A DNA stretch of 43,789 nucleotides, taken from positions 1-43,789 of the forward strand of contig NCSJ02000341.1 of NCBI GenBank assembly GCA_002812745.2, read 5' to 3'. This DNA is from Scytalidium lignicola (Eukaryota; Ascomycota; Leotiomycetes). The position numbers and the translations under genes are program-made. Positions 20,700 to 32,277 of this stretch are shown piece by piece. The notes under the pieces are model-generated. The model saw nothing but the letters and a program-made list of their open reading frames with translations. It was not told where the DNA came from and did not search any database. Positions within the stretch are counted from its first letter, which is position 1. Each line of letters begins with the position of its first letter.

Positions 20700-23600
20700 T
20701 AACTGAATTCAAAGCTTTTATAAGGCTGTTAGCTACTATATTTGTGGTAAAAACGTAATTTAAAGTAATCTCTCCTGATTGTATCTTTTTGTGTATAAAG
20801 TAATATCTGATATTAATGTGCTTAGCCNTTTTTTGATTGTTTAGTAGTCTTAGCCATNAAAAAGGGAGCTCTAATTATTATTATTCAAAGTAATTTTAAA
20901 ACTTGTAACATTAACCTAGAGTTTTAATAGCAATTTAGCTAATTATATAACTTTATATAATGCTTTAGAAAGCATATAATATTTAGCTTTTATAGTAAAT
21001 AAAATAATATAAAGTAATTGTTAGCAATATTATAAAATAAGTCTACTACTTNAAAAAGAAAAAAATAACTTATAATAAATTCATGCATTTCTAAGTAATT
21101 ATTATAGTCAAAGTTGTTAAAACTATAAAAATCAAAATTTCTATCATCTTCAAATGTAATGTTAATATCTTAAGTACTCTAGAAATACTAAAAGACTTAT
21201 TTAACTAGTTTCAAATGTTATAGAAATAGATTTTAAAGGAATTACAAAAGTTAAAAGACTAAAAAAAGAAAAATCAAAACATGTTTATATTATAAGATAT
21301 ATTATAAGATATATTATAAAACTAACTTTTTCAAAGTAAAGTTATATATCTTAAAAAGTTATTATACTATTATATTTGACTATAAACTTAATTATATTTA
21401 CTTTAAAAAAAGTAAAGTAAAGTTTAATATTATTATACTTAAATTAATCAAAAATCTTCTTGATATACTTATTCTAAACAAGAGAAATGGTGTATTTCTT
21501 CTAATCTTGTATAATATATATTCTTAAAAACTAGAATACAAATCTTATATTTATTATTTTAAATAAATTGTAAAAAGTTTGTTTAACTTTGTTAAATTAA
21601 AAGCTTTTAAGACTAATAACTAGAAAATCATTAACATAAATGTAAATAAAGATGTTTAAACATTAATTGAAAAAGACATTAAAGTTAGATTAAAGAAGAA
21701 GAAAGTTAATCTTAGTTAATTTAAAGTTAAGCTTTAATTGTTAATAATAAAAAACTTATTTCAGTTTATACAAGGACTTTAAAAGAAGAAGAACAAGATA
21801 ATCATTATTATTAATATTAGTATATTTAACATTAAAAGCTTGAAAATCTTTAATAGTAAATCTTTTAAAGAGATTTATATATATTTCTACGTTAATATTA
21901 TTATTCAAAAAAGTTATAATAATATTCATTTAGTATATTTGTTAGTCATAAATAATAATAACTGATATTAATACTTTTTATGTTATTAATTTAATAATAC
22001 TTGTTTAAGTTTGATTATAATTTATTTTATAACATTGTTTATATTTTTTAATTATAAATTTAACTTTAAAGTGTTTAATTTAACAATTTGCATTATATTT
22101 AATATAATAAACTTATCAGCTTTTTAAAGTATACTTTCTAAGAAGAAGTTAAGTAGGCTTAAAAGTCTTATACTTTACTAAAGATTTAAGTTTAATAACT
22201 ATAGCATTTTCTTATTCCTTAGAATAAGAAGTATTAAAAGCTTCCTTGTAAGATTTCAGTTTTGTAAAATTGTCTGTTATAATTAGAGTATACTTTAAAT
22301 TTAAAGCAGAATAAGCTGTAAAACAGTAATTATAAGTTATAACAATTACTAGAAATTAACTAAGAATTTCTCTTTTATCAGGAAAAGCTTTAAAAACAAT
22401 TAAAAANTAGAAAAACGAGTAAAGATAAAGATAAAGCTTAAGTTCTTAACTTTGTAGTTTATAAGTGTATAATACAATTTTTTGTAAAATCAATATGTAT
22501 AATATTAAAGTTATTAATGTATTCTAATTCAAGCTTTTTATTCTTTAAGCCTTTTAAACAATTATAACTGCGTTTAGTAAATACAACTACTTGAAGAAGC
22601 TTATCTTCAAATACTTTTTTNCTTTTTAGTAAGTTGTATAACCTTCTTAAACATAAAGTTCAATTATAGAAAAAGAGTTATATCTTATAAGGTAAAAGGT
22701 AAAAATAATAAAGAATATAAAAAACTAGCTTTAATAATAGCTTTAGCATTTTAAGCTTTGATAACAAACTCTTTTAAGCATAAATTACTTTTAATGAAAA
22801 TAATATAAAAAGTGTAAACTAGTTTATAAGTATATAAAAGAATTTAACAATAATAAATCAAGTTGTTTTTAAAGCTTAATAATATGCTTTTTTCAACTTT
22901 AGAAGTTATTTTTTGAAATGTTATTATTAAGAACGAGTAATCGAATAGCTTTACCACTTGCCTAAAAAAGGCAGATTATTAGCGATCGCTCGCTAATAGC
23001 TATTCTACTATATATAGCGTTCCTAACAGTTATACAACATTTCTTATTAATGTATATAAAGATTTTAGAATTAATAATATAAAGGTTTAATAGATTAAAC
23101 TTGCAATTAATACTAGAAAAAGAAACTTATTTTATAAAAGCTTTAAATAGAGAAATATTACTTATAAAAGTTCTGGTTATAAGATAATTGCTAATATATA
23201 TAATTAACTTGTATACCTTATTCTAGAGTATAAGGGGAATGTTAATAACAATTATAATAATGTAAGTTCTTGTAAATATGAAGTGTTTAACTTTCTTAGA
23301 AATTTTATTTTGTTATAGTATATAAGGAGTAGTCTTTTCATGTTGAATACCTTTATAATTATAAAAGGTATTAAGTTTCTCTTTACCAAACTCATTTCTA
23401 TTATTGATTTGAATCAATTTAAGAGTAATATTCTATTAATTCTTAAGAAGAGCATAATATATAACTATAGTATTATATACATCTTTCTTTTCTTTATAAG
23501 TATAACCTTAAGTTATGCTAGAGTAATCATTTATTATAATAATAATGTAATAATACTTATTATAATTAACAAGTATAATTGTATATACATTGATATTCAA

Positions 23601-25160
23601 GATTTTATTAACTTTAGTAAATCTTTTTCTAAGTTGTTAAAAAACATCCTTTTCAAAGTAATTACATTCATATACCTTGTAAAGGAAAAGGTCCTTATCA
23701 GAAGCTCTCTTCACTAGCTTAGTGTTAATACTAAGAGTAACTTTAATTATATTCTTGACAACTTTAAAGCTTGTATATGTTAAATGTTGATGAATAATGT
23801 CTAAACTAAAGATTGTTTAACAAGTAAGGAAAGCTGAAATAAGAGTTGTTAGAATAAAAGTTAACTTAAGATAAACACTAGTAAAAGTAATAATAATAAT
23901 ATTATATTCAACGTTGTTTTTATCAAATATACTAAAAGAAGTAATATAAGTATTATTACCTTGTATAAGAAGTTTTAAGGCCTTGAAGATATTGACTAAG
24001 AATGTAAGTATATATTATACATTAATAAGTGTTAAATAAAAAGGTAAACCATTTAAACGAGTAATTTCAAGAGTAATAATACTTATGCTTACAATTAAGG
24101 CAAAACCATTGCTTGTCTTCATAAGGTAAAGGTTAAAATATATTGAATAAGTTTTAGAATCAAACTAATTAAGATTATTAGTAATGTGATTAGTAGTACT
24201 TGTGTCAACAATCTACTAATTGTGTGTAAACATAGAAAAAGCCTTAGGATTGATAATGACTAAACTAGCAGAGTTAAGGTTAACAGTATTAGAATTAGAC
24301 TTGTCCTTTTTAAGCTTATCCTTTAGCTTATCTTCGTTCTTTTTTCTTTTTCTTCTTCTTGTTATTCTACTTTACCTTGTATTCCTCAAGCTTTTCAAGA
24401 TGCTTTTAAAAGTAATCAAATTCCTTATGACTATTCTTCTTGTAATAATTACACTTGATATCCTTAAAGTTTTTTAAATTGTTTAAATTAGAGTTGTTCT
24501 TATTATACATAACAGTATTAAAAGAGTTAATAACAGATATAAATTCATTAGCAATGTCTTTTATAAGTTGTATAAGTATAAGTAACTTCTTAAATCTACT
24601 AACTGAATGTTAATGTTCAGCTTAAATAGGATATTCATCCTCTAGACCAAAGATGAAGATGAATTTGTAAAGTAAATCCATTTTGTCATCCTTGATAGCC
24701 TTTAAATTAATTATTATTAACTTGAATATAATAATATACATACTTGTAGAGTTGAAATGATTACAATTAACTGAAATCAGTTCAGACAAGAACTTTTATT
24801 GTAAGTTACAACCTTTTCCTTGATATTAAGCTTTCAAGGTATTTTAAGTAAGCTTTACAGTCTTATAATCCTTGATCAAAAGCATAGCCTTGTCATCAAT
24901 ATTAACATTGAGACATATATAGGTTTTAATGTTATCTTTGCACTAGACCTTTTACTCAGAAGTATCTCCCTTAAGAGGTGAAATAATATCATTAACATAA
25001 TCATCAAGGCCTTTAAAACAGAGTAATACCATAAGACAAGAGCTCCAAAGGTCATAGTTCTCTGAACCCTTGAGTCTTTAATCCTTTGGAAGAACTACAA
25101 TTCTAAAATCGTCAGTTATGCTGAAGATGATGGCTAGACATGTGGATATGGGTAAACAAA
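20700..25160 (-). pseudogene. copia-1 gag-pol remnant
   Basis: Gag starts near 25130 with RLKGSENYDLWSSCLMVLL, typical of copia Gag. Its zinc knuckle near 24410-24455 reads C-N-Y-Y-KKNS-H-KEFD-Y, with two cysteines replaced by tyrosine. A lysine-rich tail follows near 24340. The integrase region (about 23600-23750) reads like that of copia-2. RNase H near 20990-20720 shows AEYYMLSKALY and, further on, KHINIRYYFIHKK shifted by an N, the usual end of copia polyproteins. Stops are frequent and follow RIP-type changes. A 104-bp MITE interrupts the region at 22925-23028. The plus-strand open frame at 23340-23717 is only the antisense of the integrase. Confidence 0.8.
22925..23028. mobile_element. 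104-bp foldback MITE inserted in copia-1
   Basis: Imperfect 11-bp inverted repeats (TATTAAGAACG at the left, CGTTCCTAACA at the right) are flanked by a perfect 5-bp duplication GTTAT (22920-22924, 23029-23033). Inside are further paired arms: GAATAGCT with AGCTATTC, TGCCT with AGGCA, and ATTAGCGA with TCGCTAAT, so most of the element can fold on itself. The homologous site in copia-2 (about 34145-34165) is uninterrupted and shows the pre-insertion sequence. It is GC-richer than its surroundings, having escaped or postdated RIP. Confidence 0.85.
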
Positions 25161-25240
25161 GACAAAAAGGTGCTAATTAACATAATCAACACATAAGAAG
25201 AAGAGTTAACCTAATTACATTGTTACCGGAGTGTATAACC

Positions 25241-25367
25241 TGTTGAATTAGGCATAGCAAAAGAAGTACGCAATCAGGGTAACTCAAATATATTATGGTG
25301 TTGTACAGTAATAACTACATACGAGTAGAAGAGTTAACTAATGGGACTACCTAAAATGGAAGTCATG
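25241..25367 (-). repeat. copia-1 5' LTR, left segment
   Basis: Starts TGTTGAATTAGG and matches 20303 onward. It is cut at 25367/25368 by the gypsy-1 insertion; TCATG (25363-25367) is the left target-site copy. The remainder is at 32225-32277. Confidence 0.85.
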
Positions 25368-25697
25368 TGTTACGGTTCTTACCGTCACAACCTGATAGGC
25401 GCCAGGTGGCAGCTTATGAAGTGTTTGTGGTCAACAGAGTGTTGGGTCATGTAACTCATGTAGGTAGTATAGGGTGTATAAGGGGGTATCAGGTCTATAC
25501 TGGCTATACAGGACTATACTCATTGTCTATATAAGAACACACTCCTTAAGCTTTAGTTAGGAACCTCATGTTTAACCTAAGTTACAACTCTATAATATAC
25601 TTTACTATTCATAAAACTCTAGTCAGCTTGTTCTTACAGATAAATTACAGAGTGACCAAGCTTACATCATATGTCGGTGATTAGGGGTTCTGTAACA
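25368..25697 (+). repeat. gypsy-1 5' LTR
   Basis: 330 bp, TGTTACGGTTC to TTCTGTAACA. A TATATAAG box at about 25528-25535 is a candidate promoter. It retains C/G at sites where the 3' LTR has T/A. Confidence 0.9.
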
Positions 25698-25759
25698 TTT
25701 TAAACACTATTTACTTGGATACAAGTTGTGTGTGAAGAAGTAAGTATAACCTAGTAAAC

Positions 25760-27000
25760 CATGCTAACATAAGGAGTAAAGTTATAGTAGATGATAAGCA
25801 AGATAAAGCAGAAGTGAAACTTCCAAAGGTACTACTTTTAACACTATTTGCAGGAGATAGATCTAAGTTCCAGAGATTCAAGGCACAGGTCATGATCTTC
25901 TTCAAGTTCAACGAAGATAGATTCGATGGAAAAGAAGACAAGGTTCTTTGGATAATATCAAACCTTACAGGATTAGCTTTTGATTGGTTTTAACCATACT
26001 TAAACGACTTTATAACTCATCAGGACAGGGTGGAAGTTTAATGGCAGGAGACATATAACATATTCTCAGATCTTAGCAACTTTTGGGTGACTATTGAGGA
26101 AGTGTATAGTGGTATAGACACAAAGAGAGATGCTGAGTGTAAGCTTCCATTCTTGAAGCAAGGTGTTACAAAACTATGCCATCCAGGTCACTGGATAGCC
26201 AAGGGTAAGGTAGATGTTCAGGGACAACGGAAACGTGTGACACAGGCAACCAAGTCAAAGGTAGGATCCAGTAATGTATTTAGGTTGAACACGAGGAGTC
26301 TACTCTCATGTTCTTACAGTGTGCTTATATAGATAATGAAATACAGTTGGATCGTTGGATCACCCTGATCCCCCGATCCAGGTCCCTGGATCACTCGGAT
26401 CACTNCCGATCCCACGATCCCAGTCACGTGACCCCCCTAATTGTTAGGTTCTCTATGCACACCTGCTGTGTGCCGAGCCTCAGGCCTACACCAATTAGCT
26501 TGTTCGGTCAATCCCGTAACACAAGGGGCTTAACCTGCTTCAGCTTATGCAATAGAGTTTAGACGATATGCAGTTCAGACAGGATAACAAGACAAAGCCC
26601 TCAAAGCAATTTATTATAAGAGACTTGGGGAGGAAATAAAAGATGACATATCCAAGCTAAGTGGATAGCCAGACATGTTGGAGGAAATGATTATCAAATC
26701 TATAAGATTCGATAATCGAATCTACAAGAGAAAGCTTGAAAAAAGAGGATAATATTCCTTCACAAGCAAAAGGACTGACCAGAAACCAACACTAGTTAAC
26801 AGAGGAGACCTTATGAACCTAGATGCGGTTAGGAAAGGAAAACCTTGGAAAGGCAAGAAGTTTAAAGGAAAAGGGAATTTGTTTAGAATTAGCCTTGAAA
26901 AATTAAAAGATTAAAAGGAAAAGAAACTGTGTTTTAAATATGGACTTCTTGGGCATTTTGCTAGTAGTTATAAGGATAAAGGAAAACAGATAACAGTTAT
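25760..27000 (+). pseudogene. gypsy-1 gag remnant
   Basis: Reads as chromovirus Gag with few stops: FAGDRSKFQRFKAQVMIFF near 25850, LWIISNLTGLAFDWF, DAECKLPFLKQ up to the solo LTR at 26164. It resumes after 26526 with ASAYAIEFRRYAVQTG, then KALKAIYYKRLGEEIKDD, SIRFDNRIYKRKLEKR and NLDAVRKGKPWKGK. The zinc knuckle near 26925-26975 reads C-F-K-Y-GLLG-H-FASS-Y, so the second and last cysteines are tyrosine. At least two RIP-type stops lie before the solo LTR. Confidence 0.85.
26164..26521 (-). mobile_element. Solo LTR of the gypsy-2 family inside gypsy-1 gag
   Basis: 358 bp, TGTTACAAAACT to CCCGTAACA, with a perfect 5-bp duplication CAAGG (26159-26163 and 26522-26526). It is homologous to the LTRs at 37599-37956 and 41829-42189. 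Orientation is minus by comparison with that element. It contains a GC-rich array of GATCC-type decamers (about 26347-26430) and is the least RIP-affected transposon piece in the window. One N (26405) lies inside the array. Confidence 0.9.
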
Positions 27001-30000
27001 AAGTATAAGTATTATGAGTATTCCTAAACAAGAATTACTATTATTAAGTTATGAGAAAGCTTAAACTAACATACTTAGCATAAGGATTTTTAAGAACCTT
27101 AAGATGTGCTTAGAAGGGGATATTACAGAAAAGGCACTTGATGTTAAGGAATAGCTTCAGTTAAGAGTATATTGTCAAATTAGAGTTTGGTATTTAAGAT
27201 GTTGGAGGATTATATACTTTCTAAAGGAGAATGATAACAAGATCTTCTGGTAAGAAACTAAGATAACTAGTAATTTATACTATAACTAGGATAACCTTAT
27301 ATTAGTTACTAGAAGAAGTTATGAAATTATCAAGCTTACTCAGAGTAGACTATATTTATAAGAAGTAATGTTAAGATTGTTTAAAGTTAGTAAATAAGAT
27401 TACTTGTTAAGATTTAACCAATGGATACTAGATAAGAAAACCTTCAGTTGATTTGTTTGGAAAAAACATAGGCTATTAATAAGAACCTGAGTATTTAAGT
27501 ATAGAATAAATGATAATATCTTAAGCAGAGAAAATCCATTAATAAGAAGTATTAGATAAATACTAAGATCAGTTACAAACTGTTAAGCAAGAGTATAAGA
27601 GGAACTAGATGAGTTTTCGGATTCTGAGGTGGAAGTAGTAATATTAAACATTGATAACAATAAGATAAACAGAATCTAGGACAAAGCCTTAAGAGTTGTG
27701 GAAAACAAAGTAGAAGAGGAATAGTAAAGAAATCAACTATGATTACTAGACTTAGTAGATAGCCAAGGATAGACTACTGATGATGTAGAAGAAAGAGTAG
27801 CTAGAGAATTAGGACTTAAAACTCTTAATGAAAATGTATTATTTTTAGAAGTTAAAACAGTTAGATNAAAAAGTTAAAGTATTAATAAATTCTAAAGTTG
27901 TAGGAAATTTTATAATGTTAAATATAGTAATGAAATTAAATATAAATACTTAAGTCAAGGATTATAATTATCTGATTAGACTTGTAAATAGTTCTCTTAT
28001 AACAAGAAGTATTAAAGTAGAAATAAGATTAGTAACTATAAAGATTAAGGCTAATTACCAAGAAAAAAATAGTATTTGATATAACTTATATTAAGAACTT
28101 CAAGATAATCCTAAGGATATCTTAAATACAAGGAAGTAATCCAAGGATTGACTAACAAGAAAAGACTGTAGAATTTCTACAAGATTTACTATAAGAGATA
28201 TCAACAAAAGCAATAAAGGTTAAAGAATTATAAGTTATTTATATGATTGAATCCAGTTAACTTAAGATTAAGGATATAGAAATCAATTTAATTTCAGATT
28301 AGTCAGGCTAAGATAAAGGTCTTGAGCATATTCTTAAAGAATATAAGGAATGGATAAAGTTGTTTAAAGAAAGACTAAAAGACTTAACATTGCTAGAATA
28401 TCAGTTATAAGATTATAAGATTAACCTTGAAGAAGGATTCCAGCTATTATTTAAGCTAGTGTACTTAATGACAGTAGCAGAGGACAAAATAACAAAGGAA
28501 TGGCTAGACAGAATAATTAGAAGAGGATTATACTAGAAGTCAAACTCTTTAACAAGAGTATTGTTGTTATTTACGAAGAAACTGGATAACTTAAAGGGCA
28601 AGCCTTATAAGGACTACAAAGGTTTGAACAAAGGAATGATCAAGGACTGATATCCATTGTCATTAATCAAAACCACTAAAGACAAGCTTAGAAGTGTTAA
28701 ATTCTTCACAAAATTAGATTTATAGTTAGTATTCAACCTTATTAAAATAAAGGAAGAGGATAAATAAAAAAGTTGTTATTAAGACTAAATATAAGCTATA
28801 TAAGCTATTAGTTATACTGTTTAGATTGACAAATGCATTTATTATAATATAAAGGACTATGGACAAGGTTATTAGAGAATACTTNAAAAAAGTTTACAAT
28901 AATATATCTAAACAATATCCTGATATACTCAAAGATATTAAAGGAATATAAAATCTATATGAAAATTATTCTTAAGGTATTATNAAAAAGCAAGCTTTTA
29001 ATGTAAGCTAAGGAAATGTAAATTCTATAAGACAAAAGTGTAATTTTTAAGACATATTATAATATATAATAAAGTTAGGACAAGTAAGGAAAAAACCAAA
29101 GCTATTAAAGAATAAACAACACTTAGAACAGTTAAAGAATTATAAAGCTTTTTAAGCTTTACAAACTATTATTAAAAATTCATAAGGAATTATTCAAGAA
29201 TAGTGTTACTATTGATTGAATTAACCAAGAAAGATATACTATATAAATGAGGGAAAGAATAACAAGAAGCATTTAATGTAGTTAAAAAGGCTTTTGAAGA
29301 AGACTAAAGTCTTAGAATCTTTAATTTAAAGAGACTTATTTGAATTGAAACAGATGTATCAAACTACACTCTAAGCATAGTTCTAAGCTAACAAGATGAA
29401 CAAAGAGGTTAGAAACTACTTACTTACTATTTAAGAAAGTTCAGCTTAATTAAGTAAAACTATCTTATCCATGATAAAGAATTATTAATAATAATAAATG
29501 TGTTGAGAAAATGGAAGATATATGTAATAAGGGTAAGAGAACAGATAAAAATACTAATAGATCACATGAATCTGAAGTACTTTATAATATTTAAAGAGTT
29601 AAACACAAGACAAGTTAAGTAAGTAAAAACTTTGTCAAAATATGATTTTAGGATTTAACATGTTAAAGGAATTGATAATAAACAAGCAGATGCTCTTAAC
29701 TGAAAATCAGAATATATAAACAAAGAGAAATTAAGCTTATAATAAGTAGTCTTAGCAAACAATGAAGAAGGAATCACTTATAATCAAGGACAATTAATGT
29801 TTATATTAACAATAATTAATAAGAACTAGATTAACAAAATTCAAAACGAATTATCCAAAGAAAACCCAGAAGACATTGAATACAAGTTCAAAGAGAATTA
29901 ATAAGAACAAATTAACAAGTTATAATATAAGGACAAGAAGTTATACATTCTTGAAAAACTGTTAAAAGAATTCTTAAGAGAACAATATATATTACTACAA

Positions 30001-31250
30001 AACGAGCATTTTGGAGCTGAACAAACCTATTACAAAATCTNAAAAAGATTATTACTCATACTGAATAAGACAAACAATAAAGGAAGTTGTTAAGGAATAT
30101 GATATTTGCNAAAAAGGTAAAGAACTCAAAGCAGAAACCTTATAGAACATTTCAACTTATTAAAATACTAATTCAACTATAACAAATTATAATATAAAAC
30201 TTTGTTATTAAATTACTAAAGTCAAGAGACTTAACAATAGAAAAAGACTATAATAGTATTTTGGTAATAACAAACTTGTTTATAAAATATATAATCTTTG
30301 TATTATAAGATGAAATATAAAATGTAAAAGAAATTATAAAGGTGNTTTTTTCAACATGTAATAATATTATTTAAAGTGTTAAAAGGTATTATATCTAATC
30401 AGGACACATACTTTACTTTAAAGTTTTAAAAAACTTTAATTAAACATATAAGTATTGATAAGAAGATGTTAATAACATTTTACTTACAAATTGATAGTCA
30501 AACAAAAAGATTAAACTAAATATTAAAAGTGTATTTACAATGCTATGTAGACTATAAACAAGATAATTAGCATAAGTTATTATTGTTAGCATAATTAGCT
30601 TATAACAATTCAAAGTATAAAATAACAAGATTTACACTATTTTATACAAATCATAGAAGAGAACTTAATGAGTTTCAAATAAGCATTGAATTATAATCAT
30701 CATCTAATTCAGCTGATAAGTTAACAAAGAAACTGTATAAAACACATGTTAAATTAACTAATATAATACAATTTACAAAAGAAAGGATAAAGGTATGTTA
30801 TGATGAGAAATGTAATGTAGAACTTATATATNAAAAAAGGAGATAAAGTTTACCTTTGACAAAAAAATCTACAAACAAAAAGACTAAGCAATATACTTGA
30901 CTTTGTAAAGTTAAGACTATTTAAGGTTAAAGAAGTTTACAGACTAATAATGATTAAATTAAAGTTATCAAAAGTTATGAAGATATATCTTGTATTTTAC
31001 ATAATATTACTAGAACTAACACTTAAGAATGCATTGTTAACACTAAGCATAAAAGTTAAATTACAACTTGATAAAGAATAAGTAGTCAAGAAAATCTTAG
31101 ATCATAAATACTAATATAAGAAAATTCAGTATTTAATTAAATAAGAAGAATTTCTAGAATTAGATAATTCATAAGAACTTACTAAATATTTAAGGAATGT
31201 TAAAGAGATAATAAAGAGTTATCATCAAACTCTAGTCAAAAAGGATCTTC
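27001..31250 (+). pseudogene. gypsy-1 pol remnant with chromodomain
   Basis: Reverse transcriptase: KPYKDYKGLNKGMIKD near 28592 and SVKFFTKLDL near 28690. RNase H: IETDVSNYTLSIVLS near 29345 and HVKGIDNKQADALN near 29660. The integrase zinc-binding HHCC region (EHFGAEQTYYKI to YDIC) lies at about 30003-30110. A C-terminal chromodomain at about 31070-31245 reads VVKKILDHKY, KKIQYLIK, EEFLELDNS and LRNVKEIIKSYH. Stops and N-linked frame breaks occur throughout, so it is inactive. The chromodomain places it in the chromovirus branch. Confidence 0.85.
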
Positions 31251-31399
31251 AAAAGGGGGAATTAATTAAGTTAACAAGACAAGTGAAGGATTGATAATGT
31301 TAGTACTTAATGTAAAGAGATTAATTAAGGAATATTACTTACCTTTATCAAGAGAATGCAATAAGCTCTTAGTAAAAACTAAAGAGTTAAGTTTTTCCT

Positions 31400-31731
31400 T
31401 TTCTAACCTTTCNTTTTTCTTCTATTTCTTCTAGTTCTTCAATGGTAAAAGTACCTTTTTGAATTATATTTACAACCTTGAGTTTCAATTGTTTTTAAAG
31501 CTTGTAAAGGTATAACTGTTTAGCAAGTATTTACTGTATTTAAGTTTTAAGAAGCTCTTCTTCGGAGTTAAGGCAATCCTTCTTATAAGAGACTTATTCT
31601 AGCTTGTTGATGTTAAGACTAAGAATGTTATAGCAAATGCCTTTACAAGTATACTCTGAATACTTATTAAAACTTTCAACCTGATAACAAGTATAATTGT
31701 TGTTTATACAAAATTTGCATTTAGAAGCCAT
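31400..31731 (-). pseudogene. Antisense cysteine-rich ORF in gypsy-1, broken
   Basis: On the strand opposite to pol, between the chromodomain and the 3' LTR. It starts at ATG 31731: MASKCKFCINNNYTCYQVES, then CKGICYN, a stop, SYKKDCLNSEEELLKLKYSK and a final stretch containing an EELEE-type acidic end. A CxxC at the N-terminus, further cysteines and a charged helical middle match the layout of the longer antisense frame in gypsy-2 (38047-38502). It is broken by several stops. Confidence 0.6.
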
Positions 31732-31893
31732 AGGAAAACCAAAAGATTTTATGTTTTCTACCTGTTTAATATAAGTCTTATATGTTCAAGAGTAAGAAAG
31801 CATTATAAATAAGAAGTATAGTTGAAGAATAATAGAGATTGTTCAATATCATTAGTTAAGCATCAAGACAACACTAAGNAAAAAAAGGGGATA

Positions 31894-32224
31894 ATGTTAT
31901 GGTTCTTACCATCATAACCTGATAAGCATTAAGTAACAGCTTATGAAGTGTTTATGATCAACAAAGTGTTAGGTTATATAACTTATACAAGTAGTATAAG
32001 ATGTATAAAAAGGTATCAAGTCTATACTGACTATACAAGACTATACTCATTATCTATATAAAAACATACTCCTTAAGCTTTAGTTAAGAATCTCATGTTC
32101 AACTTAAGTTATAACTTTACAATATACTTTACTATTCATAAAACTCTAGTCAACTTGTTCTTACAGATAAACTATAAAGTAACCAAGCTTATATTATGTG
32201 TCGGTGATTAAGAGTTCTGTAACA
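31894..32224 (+). repeat. gypsy-1 3' LTR
   Basis: 331 bp, TGTTATGGTTC to TTCTGTAACA. It is collinear with 25368-25697 but with many C-to-T and G-to-A changes, for example AAGCATTAAGTAACAGC against AGGCGCCAGGTGGCAGC. Confidence 0.9.
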
Positions 32225-32277
32225 TCACGTGTAATAAACAAGATAATGCCTAAGGTGACACATAGGATATCATAACA
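32225..32277 (-). repeat. copia-1 5' LTR, right segment
   Basis: Begins with TCACG, the right target-site copy of gypsy-1 (TCATG on the other side), continues as in the intact LTR (ACATAGGATAT) and ends in ATAACA. Confidence 0.85.

Larger units (their letters stand above)
25368..32224 (+). mobile_element. Ty3/gypsy chromovirus (gypsy-1) nested in a copia LTR
   Basis: A 6,857-bp element with LTRs 25368-25697 and 31894-32224 (TGTTA...GTAACA), target duplication TCA(T/C)G, and polypurine tract AAAAAAGGGGATAA just before the 3' LTR. It encodes Gag and Pol remnants in plus orientation, ending in a chromodomain. It interrupts the copia-1 5' LTR. The 5' LTR and gag are nearly unmutated, while pol and the 3' LTR are strongly AT-shifted. 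A solo LTR of another family interrupts gag. Confidence 0.9.
20303..32277 (-). mobile_element. Ty1/copia element (copia-1), host of nested insertions
   Basis: Coding is on the minus strand. The 3' LTR is 20303-20467 and the 5' LTR is 25241-25367 plus 32225-32277, split by a gypsy insertion. LTRs start and end TGTTG...CAACA on the plus strand. A 5-bp target duplication, AATAC (20298-20302) and AATAT (32278-32282), brackets the whole unit, with the difference explained by one C-to-T change. The polypurine tract (ATGGGGGTA read on the minus strand) abuts the left LTR, and a conserved primer-site region (TTATACACTCCGG on the minus strand) abuts the right LTR. Without insertions the element is about 5 kb. 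Confidence 0.88.

Noticed and set aside
23340..23717. 125-codon plus-strand open frame, similar to one at 34460-34906
   Set aside because: Both are antisense to the copia integrase remnant at equivalent positions. Their similarity comes from copia homology, and their openness from AT bias; the composition is Ile/Asn/Phe-rich with no domain.
24220..24477. Leu/Ser/Phe-rich 85-codon frame resembling a membrane protein
   Set aside because: Antisense to the lysine-rich tail and zinc knuckle of copia-1 Gag.
26087..26562. Two overlapping plus-strand frames of 81 and 84 codons
   Set aside because: The first runs from gag into the solo LTR; the second lies within the LTR array and crosses an N.
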